NCBI GenBank assembly: GCA_030141585.1 | Contig: JAQIFP010000011.1 | Coordinates: 1-64,000 of the forward strand | Direction: 5' to 3' | DNA: 64,000 bases | From: Ophryocystis elektroscirrha | Lineage: Eukaryota; Apicomplexa; Conoidasida; Neogregarinorida; Ophryocystidae | Part shown: positions 37,308 through 49,149 of the stretch, in pieces | Position numbering within the stretch: position 1 is the first letter of the stretch | Layout of the letters: the number at the start of each line of letters is the position of its first letter | Notes under the pieces: generated by a model | What the model was told of the DNA's origin: nothing | What the model saw: the letters and a program-made list of their open reading frames with translations, nothing else | Database searches by the model: none | Made by a program: the position numbers and the translations under genes

Positions 37308-38985
37308 ATGCCGCCAACAAATACAGAAGAATTGAGCTCTCAAAGCTTATCCAAATACCATACAGCAGCAGAAATTGCAAATGATGTGTTAAGACAAGTT
37401 TTATTAGAATGTAAACCACATGCAGACATTGCTACTTTGTGTTCCCTTGGTGATAGTTTGATTACATCTCGGTGCGAGAAAGTTTACAATAAGGCGGAAA
37501 AAGGAGAAAAGGTAATTATTTTATTTTCTTTATGTGTTTATATATAGCCAAGGAAAGGTGTGGCATTTCCTACCTGCATAACCGTCAATGAGATGTGCTG
37601 CAATTTTTCCCCTCTTGAACCCAACTCTTTTGAATTGAAGGAAAATGATCTTGTTAAAGTGTAAGTTATTATATCATAACTCATATTATTTATATTTATT
37701 ATTTATTATTAAATATTTACAAATAATCGTTACACTAATATTACGCACGACAATATTAGTCACCTTATTATTATTGATACCTAGAAATATTACCAAATGA
37801 ATGTCTTATATACAGTCAGTAGTACTTTTTTTTTTTTTTTTAGTTATTGATAAAGGAAAAGTTATACGTCAAAAAAAAAAAAAAAGAGTATATAATAATT
37901 GCATGAATTCTGTTATAGATAGCTCGTATTCACTGTTTACATAAATCAATTAATAATAATTTAAGACAATTAGCTTATAAATTTTCAGCGAATTAGGATG
38001 CCATATTGACGGATTTATTGCTCGTGCTGGTCACACTATTGTTTTGACGGAAGGCAAAGTAGAAGGTCGCAAAGCGGACGTGATACGTGCTGCATGGACC
38101 GTTGGTGAAGTTATTATGCGATCTATTGACACCGATTCAACAAATGTTGAAGTTTCTCGATTAATGAATAAAACTGCTGAACAATTCAACTGTAGAGTTG
38201 TAATGGACATTGAGTCTCATCAACTCAAACAACACATTATTGATGGTGTTCGTTCCATTAAAAGCAGAAAACCCCCTGACGAAAAGGTAACTTTTTTTTT
38301 TTTTATTTTTTTTTAGATAGAGACTTTTAATTTTAACGTCAATGAAGTTTATGCTATAAATATACTGGTATCCACGGCTGAAGGCAAACCAAAAGAAGTA
38401 ATGAAAAATCAATATTTAACTCCAATTTATAGTCCGAGCATCGAGCCTGTGTCTTTAAAAGAAATATGCACCAATCTTATAGCTTAAAAACATTCTTGGC
38501 AAGGAAGTTTCTTAGTGAAGTTACATCAAGTAAAAAAAAAAAAAAAGTCAATTTTTTTTTCAAGATTTTTTTGTATTCCCATTTACTTTACGCATGTTGT
38601 CCGACGTAAAATCTGTCGGAATTGGAGTAAAAGAATCTACACGTCAAAACTTATTACAACCCTATCTCATATACACGGAAAAACCTGGTGAATACGTTGC
38701 CCAATTCGCTTTTACAGTTGTTATATGTGCGAGCGGGATCCGCAAAATAGCTGGATTGCCTTTCACACAAGATGAACAAGTTTCGTCTTCCTATGTTATA
38801 AATGATCCAGAAATATCTTCAATTTTAGCTGTAAACTTATAAAATTATTGTATACTTTTTTTTAGTCGAGCCTTAAGTCTAAAAAGAAGAAGAAAGCTAA
38901 TAAAACTGAAGTCAAACAAGAGAAGCAAGGTTCAACTGAACCAGGAAACCAAACTTTGACCGAATCAGAGCAAACACAAAGTTAA
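37308..38985 (+). CDS. PA2G4: Proliferation-associated protein PA2G4/EBP1 (methionine-aminopeptidase fold)
   Basis: About six exons give roughly 385 aa. The ATG at 37308 starts MPPTNTEELSSQSLSKYHTA. Family blocks in order: SLGDSLITSRCEKVY, KGVAFPTCITVNEMCCNFSP, ELGCHIDGFIARAGHTIV, VNEVYAINILVSTAEGKPK, TLRMLSDVKSVGIGVKES, LLQPYLIYTEKPGEYVAQF and a C-terminal lysine cluster (LKSKKKKKANKTE) that matches the RNA-binding/nucleolar signal of EBP1. The fold is that of type II methionine aminopeptidase but PA2G4 proteins lack peptidase activity and bind the ribosome near the tunnel exit. Several introns are short (about 29-37 nt); two have long T or A homopolymers. A 21-A run lies 60 bp past the stop. 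Confidence 0.93.
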
Positions 38986-39044
38986 GATTCTCTTGGATAG
39001 TAACATCACAATGAATAAACGAGGTTTTCACAAACCTTTATTTT

Positions 39045-39065
39045 AAAAAAAAAAAAAAAAAAAAA
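39045..39065. repeat. 21-bp poly(A) tract downstream of PA2G4
   Basis: An uninterrupted run of about 21 A, 60 bp after the PA2G4 stop and 33 bp after an AATAAA-like AATAAAC. It could be a homopolymer expansion at the 3' end region between two convergent genes. Confidence 0.8.
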
Positions 39066-39122
39066 TCTTTTATTTCTTAAATACAAAAAAAAAAAACAAT
39101 AATATATTTACGTATATATAGT

Positions 39123-39491
39123 TTACTGTGGCGCTGAGGGTGAGAATGTTGTTGTTGCTACATATGAAAGATTCAGTTCAGGATCGTACAATACGGGACT
39201 TTGTATATAAGCAAAAGGTTTTTTTTCAGATTTTGAGTTTTTTTCGTTATTATCTTTAGCTTCTTTATATGTACCAAAAAATTTTCGTTGTAATTGTGTA
39301 ATATACTTAACTAAATCATTATTACGAAGCTCCAATTCAATAATCCTTCTATCTTTACTTTCGCACCGTTCACAATATATATCATAGCACTCAAAACATC
39401 CTGGCTTGCCGCAAACTACCTCGTACCGTGGTATAAATTTATACCCTGGAGGAGGCACCATCAACATGGCATTATCATGGCTGTCTTCCAT
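39123..39491 (-). CDS. Small protein with a cysteine cluster, unknown
   Basis: A single-exon frame of 122 aa from ATG 39491. It begins MEDSHDNAMLMVPPPGYKFI. It has a compact cluster CGKPGCFECYDIYCERC (C-x4-C-x2-C-x4-C-x2-C) that could bind zinc. A predicted helix follows (RRIIELELRNNDLVKYITQL) and then a Ser/Thr/Pro-rich end. I do not recognise the family. The sequence composition is coding-like (no stops, non-random codons) and it sits between the convergent PA2G4 gene and the SNARE gene, with about 120 bp to the latter. Confidence 0.65.
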   Translation of the reverse strand: MEDSHDNAMLMVPPPGYKFIPRYEVVCGKPGCFECYDIYCERCESKDRRIIELELRNNDLVKYITQLQRKFFGTYKEAKDNNEKNSKSEKKPFAYIQSPVLYDPELNLSYVATTTFSPSAPQ

Positions 39492-39611
39492 TTTTTTTAC
39501 ATATTATGATTTTTTCCGAAAAATAATATTTAAAAAAATAATTTAGTTCATTAAAAACATTTTTTTTTTACAATCGTAAAATTATCTGCGAATAAAGTAA
39601 AATAAATGTGA

Positions 39612-39799
39612 TTATAGAGATTTTAAATCGTTATGCTGCTTCTTGATTTTTTGCATATTTTTATTTGTTTTATCGTTAACAGAGTCGAGCTGAAAAATAA
39701 ATATTTAATAATCTGTGATAATAAATCTATTGAATAATTCTTTCTATGAATTATTTCTATGAATTAGTTTTTTGATAATATATCCATATATTTGTAATA

Positions 39800-39833
<34 letters not shown>

Positions 39834-40003
39834 CATTTAAACTTATGAACATATATACAAATATATAAATTTAATTTGAACTAATATGTATGTTAAGATT
39901 ATACATTGATGAACTCTAATAACAATTATTTTCAGACAAAACTTAACAAAATGCACAATTTTGTCAATTTACAATCTTTTTTTAATATACATATTTCTTA
40001 TGT

Positions 40004-40047
<44 letters not shown>

Positions 40048-40733
40048 ACATAAGAAATATGTATATATATATATCCGTAAATTTCAAATAAATATTATAT
40101 AATTGAAAATAATTCATTATTATAATCTTTATTGTTAACGAAAACATATAATGAACACATACCGTTGAATTATGATACGATAACGTATTCTTTATGGAAA
40201 CGGATCGTACGTGCAGATCAGCAATCATGTTGGATAAACAATCTAAGTCGTCTGTGGGGGGACCTGATTTCATATAAGAATCAAATTTGTATACATTTTT
40301 GGGAATTTACATCTTTTATAGGTAATCTTGAAGTAAGTTCTTTGGTAGTTGTAGAGTTTTGATCTGATGGAGGTGCTGGTTTAGTAAACGGAAGTACTGT
40401 GTGAGCTAATGAATTCCAAAAACTCTTCATTCCAGTTATCATGTAACCAGTATTCTCTAATATACTTGCAGTATAATCAGAGCTTTGCTTTATTCGCTCT
40501 ATCTGCTCTATTTTCCCATAAAATAATTGCTATACTACAATACCTGTTTGTTCTGAAAGCTCTAATGAAGCTTGTTCAGCTAATAAATTTGTTTCCTGTA
40601 TTATGGCTATTGAATCTTTCAATAGTTTGCCACTTTGATTTTTTTGACGTTCAATTAATGTCTGCTGAGGTTCATAAACGGTGGATCTGTTTTCATTTTC
40701 TAAACAGTTTGAATTCCATTCAGAATAATTCAT
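39612..40733 (-). CDS. SNAP29/SNAP25-like Qbc-SNARE, four exons
   Basis: Four exons from ATG 40733 to TAA 39612 give about 194 aa. Two SNARE-like helices are separated by a Pro/Ser/Thr linker, and there is no transmembrane segment. The first (Qb) helix runs SIAIIQETNLLAEQASLELS, then EQTGEQIERIKQSSDYTA, and ends MITGMKSFWNSL, the same pattern as SNAP29 (helix then G-M-K-S-x-W/F-x-x-L). The second (Qc) helix runs DLDCLSNMIADLHVRSVSIK, LSYHNSTLDSVNDKTN and NMQKIKKQHNDLKSL. SNAP29-type proteins supply two helices to trans-SNARE complexes on endosomes, lysosomes and autophagosomes. At the zero layer of the second helix a His (SYHNST) stands where Gln is expected. The intron at about 39686-40150 holds an 82-bp palindrome. 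Confidence 0.78.
39985..40066. repeat. 82-bp perfect palindrome in a SNARE-gene intron
   Basis: Bases 39985-40066 are a perfect inverted repeat. The arms read TACATATTTCTTATGTCAAA into a central TA run, then the reverse complement. It lies within an intron of the Qbc-SNARE gene. No target-site duplication is visible around it, so I do not call it a transposable element. Confidence 0.9.
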
Positions 40734-40795
40734 ACATAAACTTTTTTGAGATCAATTTAAAATAAACAAGAACGTGACTACAATAATTGTAAAAA

Positions 40796-43181
40796 TCATT
40801 TTTTTTCAAGATTGTTAAGAATTACAGATGCTCCACAAGCCATTGGAGAATTTGTAGTGATTAGATGAATCCATTCATGCATTCCACCGGGCAGAATTAA
40901 TTTTAGACTATTTGAAACTGATTTTCTGTAAAAAGGACTATTAGTGTATAAATGCCCCTCAATAGCGCAGGTTACTCCATTCAATGCTGGTTGTAATTTT
41001 TCTGTTTGAGTTGCTAATGCAGCAATAGCAACAGCTGCAAGTGCTGCTGAGCGTTCAAAAACTGCTTTACATAATTCTTGAAGTAGTTTGCGTTGTTCAA
41101 AAGATGTTTCCCATTCCCATAAACCATAGAATACTTCTTTTGTAATAGTAAGATCTTCCGATTTATCTTCGACAATTCTGACACATTGCAGCCAATCCAA
41201 ACTATTTCGGACCCTGAAATCACATTAAGTCAATTGCGTAATCTATCAGTACTTAATCACAAACAGTAAATTTAATCGTAAATAAAATAAGAAATAGCAG
41301 CTAAAGTTTATATAAAATAATTTAAATAATTTAATTAATGTAATTTAACTTAAATAATTTAATTTATATAATTTAATTTATATAATTTAATTAAAATAAT
41401 TTAATTTATATAATTTAATTTATATAATTCAGTTTATATAATTTAATTTAAATAATTTAATTTAAATAATTTAATTTATATAATTAATTTATATAATTTA
41501 ATTTAAATAATTTAATTTAAATAATTTAATTTAAATAATTTAATTTAAATAATTTAATTAAAATAATTTAATTTATATAATTTAATTTATATAATTCAGT
41601 TTATATAATTTAATTTATATAATTTAATTTAAATAATTTAATTAAAATAATTTAATTTATATAATTTAATTTATATAATTTAATTTATATAATTTAATTA
41701 AAATAATTTAGTTTATATAATTTAATTTAAATAATTTAATTTAAATAATTTAATTTATATAATTTAATTTGTATAATTTAATTTATATAATTTAATTTAT
41801 ATAATTTAATTTATATAATTTAATTAAAATAATTTAATTTATATAATTTAATTTATATAATTTAATTTATATAATTTAATTTATATAATTTAATTAAAAT
41901 AATTTAATTTATATAATTTAATTTATATAATTCAGTTTATATAATTTAATTTAAATAATTTAATTTAAATAATTTAATTTATATAATTAATTTATATAAT
42001 TTAATTTAAATAATTTAATTTAAATAATTTAATTTAAATAATTTAATTTAAATAATTTAATTAAAATAATTTAATTTATATAATTTAATTTATATAATTC
42101 AGTTTATATAATTTAATTTATATAATTTAATTTAAATAATTTAATTAAAATAATTTAATTTATATAATTTAATTTATATAATTTAATTTATATAATTTAA
42201 TTTATATAATTGAATTTATATAATTTAATTAAAATAATTTAATTTATATAATTTAATTTAAATAATTTAATTAAAATAATTTAATTTATATAATTTAATT
42301 CATANNNNNNNNNNNNNNNNNNNNNNNNNNNNNNNNNNNNNNNNNNNNNNNNNNNNNNNNNNNNNNNNNNNNNNNNNNNNNNNNNNNNNNNNNNNNNNNN
42401 NNNNATAATTTAATTTATATAATTTAATTTATATAATTGAATTTATATAATTTAATTAAAATAATTTAATTTATATAATTTAATTTAAATAATTTAATTA
42501 AAATAATTTAATTTATATAATTTAATTCATATAATTTAAAGCAATATATAAAAAATTAAATATTTTATATTATGACAAATTGAATAGTATTTATTTCACT
42601 TATACCAAATATTGGTTTACCTACCATGCAAGCAAAGGTGCTTCATTTTGCCAAGTTTTGACGATAACACGGCGACAAATTTCTTTCAAATAAATGGCTG
42701 ATATCATTTTTTCAAAAATGTGTAATTTTTCGGTGTAAGCGTCGGCACAGTCAACTTCTATATCAACGTCAATTATGGGTAGTGATTTATTAAAGTTTCC
42801 AAGTTCACAATTAATTATATCTCCTTTATAAGAATATCGCGCGGAGGCATCTGGGAGTACAAAAGTTCCATTTACTCCATCGTCAATTATAAAGGCGACC
42901 GAACATAGCGGAAGATTTGCTGGATTTTGGTAGCGGCACGCTAATAAAGCACATGCCTGGTAATTAAATTAAGTATTGCAGAAAAATTACAGTGTCATTT
43001 ACTACAGCCACAACCTTCGCTTGTACTCTGTTTCTCCAAAATGCACAATTCAATAATGCATCAAAATCTAAACCTTCTACTGAATCAAGTGTTTTTCTTC
43101 CTGTGGCAATTGTTTTTATCCAGTGTGTCAATGAAGCACGGCTTATACTCTACATACATAATAAATAAAATAATGCTAGAT

Positions 43182-43228
<47 letters not shown>

Positions 43229-44724
43229 AGCATGTAATTTGCTTCTTTCTAGTAAACTTTTTATAAAAGAAAAATAATTTAATTTATTAATAGTTTATTC
43301 AATCAATACCAGTAACAATTAACATATCTTACACGATGTTGAAGTGGAAGACCTACTACAAATCCAATGGGAGCCGGTTCCGAAAAATCTTCCTATAAAA
43401 TTAAGTTTACATATTAGTAATGTGTTATTCATAATATTGTAATATAATTACTTAACACATAAACCTACATCTTTGATTAAGTCTCCAACTAAGCTAGCTA
43501 AAGAATCAAATAACATAAGACCAGTAGCTTTGGGACTAAATAAACCTAAAGTAGATCCGGGTATTTTTTCCTTAAGATCGCACTGTTTCTCTGTGTATTT
43601 ATATTTTCCGTTTCCTAGTAATTCAACCTTTTTGGCAGAAGCTTTGCAAATATTGCCTGTGGCGAACTCTAATACATAATAGTTTCCTTTGATGTTTTTA
43701 TCGGAGTAATCATCGACTTTTAAATGAGTATCTGTCATTTTTAATGAATACTTTGAACGTTCCCAAAATTCATTTGTAGAGTTTTTACGTAACTCTAATA
43801 CATGTTTCATTTCTTTAAGAAAATTATCAAAAATTGATTTAAGTTGCTCTTGAGTTAATTTAAAGAACTTTATATAGCTCTAAGGACACATTACGAATAA
43901 GCCAAGCAATTTCGTAATAATACACGATTAATAGTAAACGTATAATGTTTATAATACAATTTATATTGTACATAATTCATTCAACATAATTTACCCTAAT
44001 ATACGGTAAATTATATATTTACCATAATATCAACTAATCAATAATCTACACTATAATATCCGTACTAATATTACTTGAAAAACTGTGATTTTATATGATA
44101 TAAATAAATAATACTAATATATGTATACATACATATATATATATATATATGTATATATATATTAGGGTATAACACTTTATAATCATTATAACCTATATAT
44201 ATAATTCAAAAGCATATGCACTGTACGGCTAATATTAATATATACGGTTATATAACAGTAAATACTATTAAGCATATTGAACCAATTAACTGTGTAGATA
44301 TAGTTGCGATATACTTATTAAATAGATTTACCCTGTGTCAGTTAAATTAATGAATATAAAAATACATGAAAACTATATAAAAATAAATTTAATCTATAAA
44401 CTGTCAATATACTTATTCTCTTAATTGAATATATTAAATATATATATCTTGTTATATATAAAAATTTATTATATAAATTTATATATATATATATATATAT
44501 ATATAAGAATGTTTCGATTATAGAGATAAAAAATAATAACCCACTTGAGCTCTTTCGTGCATTGTCTCTATCCCTGTAATTGGTGTATTCCAGTCTTTTG
44601 CTATATCTTGATTCCATGTTAAAGAGCGAATCACTTCAGCTTGGTTTTCATAACTGACTAAGCTTCTAGGATACAAAAGAGCTTCAGATATTTGATCATC
44701 CAAGTAAAAGTTATGATGCTCCAT
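40796..44724 (-). CDS. Hexokinase-family protein with degenerate nucleotide-binding motifs
   Basis: About six exons from ATG 44724 to the stop at 40796 give roughly 480 aa. The fold is recognisable throughout: LTQEQLKSIFDNFLKEMKH, SKYSLKMTDTHLKV, GNYYVLEFATGN, APIGFVVGLPLQ, VVAVVNDTVACALL, EKMISAIYLKEICRRV, LCKAVFERSAALAAVAIA and VTCAIEGHLYTNSPFYRKS. The catalytic-Asp motif NDTV is kept. But phosphate-1 (normally LDxGGTNFR) reads LEFATGNICK, the phosphate-2 loop (GTGTNACY) reads IDDGVNGTFV, and the C-terminal loop (SEDGSGKGAA) reads ITTNSPMACGAS. This looks like a sugar-kinase pseudoenzyme or a strongly altered enzyme. The first 60 residues (MEHHNFYLDDQ...) are an unrelated extension. One intron is 1.4 kb and mostly repeat. 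Confidence 0.8.
41290..42540. repeat. 14-bp AT tandem array inside the hexokinase-like gene, with 100-N gap
   Basis: About 1.25 kb of near-exact copies of a 14-bp unit (TATAATTTAATTTA) with 12-bp and Aaa-for-Tat variants (AAATAATTTAATT). Larger blocks of the array are themselves duplicated (compare 41570-41660 with 42060-42150). It fills the intron between the exons ending at about 42627 and starting at about 41216. A 100-N scaffold gap occupies 42305-42404, so the length is uncertain. Confidence 0.93.
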
Positions 44725-45034
44725 TGCTCAGATAATGAATAGGTGAACAACACTGCAAACTGGTTTAAAGTAAAGTATTTGTATTTTTTTATTTTTTTAA
44801 ATGCTCAAGTTAGCTTATTTGAGTATTTATTACACATAAATTGTGATAAAAACGTGAGGCTTTTGTTTGAAAAAGCTGGTTTGTAAAAATGCATAAAAAC
44901 TTACACCTTATTGCAATTAAATTTAATGCTTGAAATATAAACATATTTATATCTAGCTGTACAATTGTAATGTAAATAATTAGTTTAACTAAAATATGTA
45001 TTGACGCAAATCAATAAAACTGAATAATTATTAA

Positions 45035-45071
<37 letters not shown>

Positions 45072-45242
45072 ATTAGTATAAAACATTATTATTGTATATA
45101 TTGTAGTTCACGTGCACGATATATTAAGTATTTCTAAAGATGGGGTTTTTTTATATCAAATTTTCAAGAAAACTGCTTATTAGTAAATTAAAACCAGTTG
45201 TATATGTTTACAAAAAATGACTAGATAGAAAACTTTAAAACA
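44725..45242. other. Intergenic, AT-rich, nothing seen
   Basis: About 520 bp upstream of the hexokinase-like gene and downstream of the RCC1 gene. TA microsatellite at 45038-45066. No coding frame recognised. Confidence 0.6.
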
Positions 45243-48200
45243 TCAAGAAGCCTCTAATATTGACCTATGCATATGTAGGATAAGATCATGTTCATTTCCT
45301 AGAGCGATCTGTAAAACAAAATACTGTATTATTTGTTCAAATTAAGTTATTGTATAAGACTACAACTTATATTAATATAATTTATTCACATATATATATA
45401 TATATACATATGTAAATATATATGTAAATATATATGTAAATATATATATTTTTATCTATATATATGAATATATATAATAGTAATATACATTTGAACATAT
45501 ATATATATATGAACAAGTATATATATATTTATATTAATATACATATAAACATGTATTATATTAATTTATGAAGAATTTAATAAACACCACCTATATTATT
45601 TTCAATGAATAACTGCGCCATAATTAGTGTAGCAAACAAGCATGTATTACCTTATGAACGTTGAGTAAATTTAAACACATATTATTAATAGTAATCATAG
45701 AAGATTCAAGATTATTTGAATATTTTTTATTATCAAATATAAATCCTCTACCACGTATATCGACTAAAGCACATCTGTCCCCTTTATAGCTTGACGTAAA
45801 GTAAATTGTTTGGTTGGAAATAATCTTAACTAACTGAGGTATATTTGTTGGCTGTTCCAATAAACTTAAACAATTTTTTCCCCACGAGTATATTTGATTA
45901 TTTGCAGTAATGATAACACTGAACCCGTTAGCTGCGTGTACAAAGTTAACTCTAGATGAGTTAAAAGCTTGATTGTGTAATAAACAAGGCGTTGTACGAA
46001 TTTGATTGGTTTTTTCCCAGTTAATAAGTTCATTATTTTGTTCATTTGGGATAATGTCGTGTGATACTTGAGATCCACTCAAGCCTAGTTCAAAGTTTTC
46101 ATTGGAGCCCCATACCCATAAATTATTACTGATATCCAATGCTAATGTGTGATTTATACCACAGCTTATATCAAGAAATTTAACTTCTTCGTTAATGTAC
46201 TCTTCATCACATGAAACATCATTACTATTAACCTCATGATGACAGTTTTTGTTAGTACTGTCCATTGTACTAGTATCCTCATCATTTATATATAATTTAT
46301 TATCGCTCAATTCTTTACTTATTACAGATATATATAGTGCACTTTTAGGTTCTTTTCTCCATAGACTAGAAAGAATATTTGACATATCATCATAAGTATA
46401 TACACGAATCCCTGTGGGTTTCAGTATATACTCAATACCTGATTTGATATTTGGTAATCCAAGTTTTCCATGTTTAGCCGAACCCCAGAGAAATAACCTG
46501 CCATTATTATCAATAAAAGAAGAATAATCATAGCCACATCTTAATGTCTCTGGTACTATATTCTTTGGAAGTTGTATTAGGGTTGGATATTTACGTGATA
46601 CTAAATCATTTAACCCTAATTGTCCATATTCATTATATCCCCATGAGTACAAATTTTTTTCTGATAAGCAAATGACATAATTATTACCGCATGAAATTTG
46701 TTGAATATTATTTAAAGTTTTTATCTGTGAGGGTATTGAAAACTTATTATAGTTATTGATTTCTGTATTATCTTCACAGTCTATGTGTTCAGTTTTTTTA
46801 ATTGTATCGGATTTTTCGTCAATAAGGTTTCCAAAAGTATAAACACTTCCATTTTTGGTAAGGAAAACTGAGCAATACGCAGTAGTACATATGTCCAATA
46901 TTTGCATGTCTTTCAAATACGGATTCATTACAAATTCATCAATTACGAGTATCTCTGACGGTTCAGTTTCAGAAAAAACCTCATTCTTGTATATACTGTT
47001 CCATGATAGTTCTGGATTAGAAATTTTAGAGATATCATTATTTGATATATCCATATTGTAATGAGGTATGTCTAGTCCTAAGCAACCGTGTTTATTCTTT
47101 CCTCTTACAAAAATGGCGGTTTGAGGCATTTCATTTATGAAGCTAAACTGACTGTAATTTTTATTAAACTTATTAATATTGTCTGTATTGATAAAAGGTA
47201 ACCCATATATATACAATGATGTTTCATTAGTATTTTGTAATACAGGGAAGTAATATTTCTTCATATCATTATTTGGTTGATGTGTATATATATATGAATT
47301 ATCCTCTAGGAAGTAACCAGATAATAAGCTTGTTTGAATTAACCAATAGATCGTATCTACGCTATAATTAATTTTTTTTGTTAAGTTTAAAATAGCGTCT
47401 TTTTCGGAAATATTATTAGTGTTAGATACTTTCAGTATTAATGGACAATTTGATATGTGAGCACATGCGCAACGAAATATATGTTCAGACCACGAATATA
47501 TTTTTTTATATTTGTCATTCATCGATTTAGTTATATATGATAATAACCATGTTAAAAATATGATACAGGGATGACCAGATATATTAGATACACATGGATT
47601 ACCATAGAAGTACATACAATAATTTATACTATTAATTAATAAGTTCACGATGGTATAATAATCTATTTGATATATTATCAAATAAAGGCTATGCAATATT
47701 GTACATCCTAGAGAGATTTCTAAAGTATATGTGTTTATATTTAACAGTAAATTAAATATGATTTCTTTCAATTTCGCTGAAGATAATTTATCATCAAATA
47801 ATAAGGCCATACAACAGTTTGTTAACAAATACAGCACATATCTAGTGCCATAGAGGTCATTTACCGTATTCAACTTTAATATTTGTTCTACAAGTAAAAC
47901 GCATTTTTCAATATCCTCATTAGTTAAAGTGTTAATAGAAGATGTAAAATATTGCAACACATTGTGATTTTCGTATAGTTTGTTGCTAGATTCCGCCGCA
48001 TCACAAAACTGTCGGATTTCTTTCATAAAATTATATAAGTAAGTTGTTTCTTTTGTCTGTATAAAATCTTTTAAATTTACATGTGGCAAAGAAAGGAATC
48101 GGTTATATGAATTATAGCATGAATGAATAAAATTTGTATCATTGGTATTCATTAGTATCACGGTTATACTTGCTAGTATAAGATTGGTATCTATTAGGTC

Positions 48201-49112
48201 TTTTTTCATAGGTATATAATAATCTTCGTCTAGTGTTGGTTTATGCATTTTAAACTTCTCTGATGCTTCTTGGGTATTTTCTTCAAAACTATTGTACGAA
48301 GGAAACAAGGAGTATACATTAGGATGTAGATATAAAATCTTTATTGGATGAATATGACATTTATATGCAATACATTGCAATAGTAGAAAAGAATTTTCTT
48401 GTGCCTATCGTATATATATAGAATTATTTATATTACTATTTTAATAACTTCATGAATCATGGTTTTTTCCAAAGGTATTTTGTAATAGTAGTAGGCCTAA
48501 ATTGAGGCAGATATAACAAAACGATTGTTGAATTAATGTATTTAATTATATTAATATATATATGATAAAATCTCAAATTTGCTGCTATTTCCTACTGTAC
48601 GAAATATACATATATACGCATTTATACATATGCATACAATATTGATAAAAATAATATTTCTAATATTTATATTTTCGGTATAACTATTTTGAACATAATA
48701 GTGCTAATATATATACGTATGTATATATATTCATAGTTTAAAATTATATTAGTTTCAAACTATTTGTTACTCACGTCAATATAATTAAGCCACATTGAAA
48801 GTATAAGGTTGTATTTTACAACGGTAAAATTTTCAATAGATGCTTGACCATAATCTGTAACATTTGAAAGATCTCTGAATAAATCTTAAACCATAACATT
48901 ATTTTACGGGTTATATAAAAGATATTGTACAAGGGAAGAAGCTGTTTCACGTTTAACTGCGTTTTTGGCTGTTTTCAAGTAAACAAATCTAAATGTCATA
49001 GCATTATTATGATATTTATTATTATAATTATTAATATTATAATTACAATCATTATTATTATACTTATTATTATTATACTGTTATTATTATTATTATAATT
49101 GTTATTATTATT

Positions 49113-49149
<37 letters not shown>

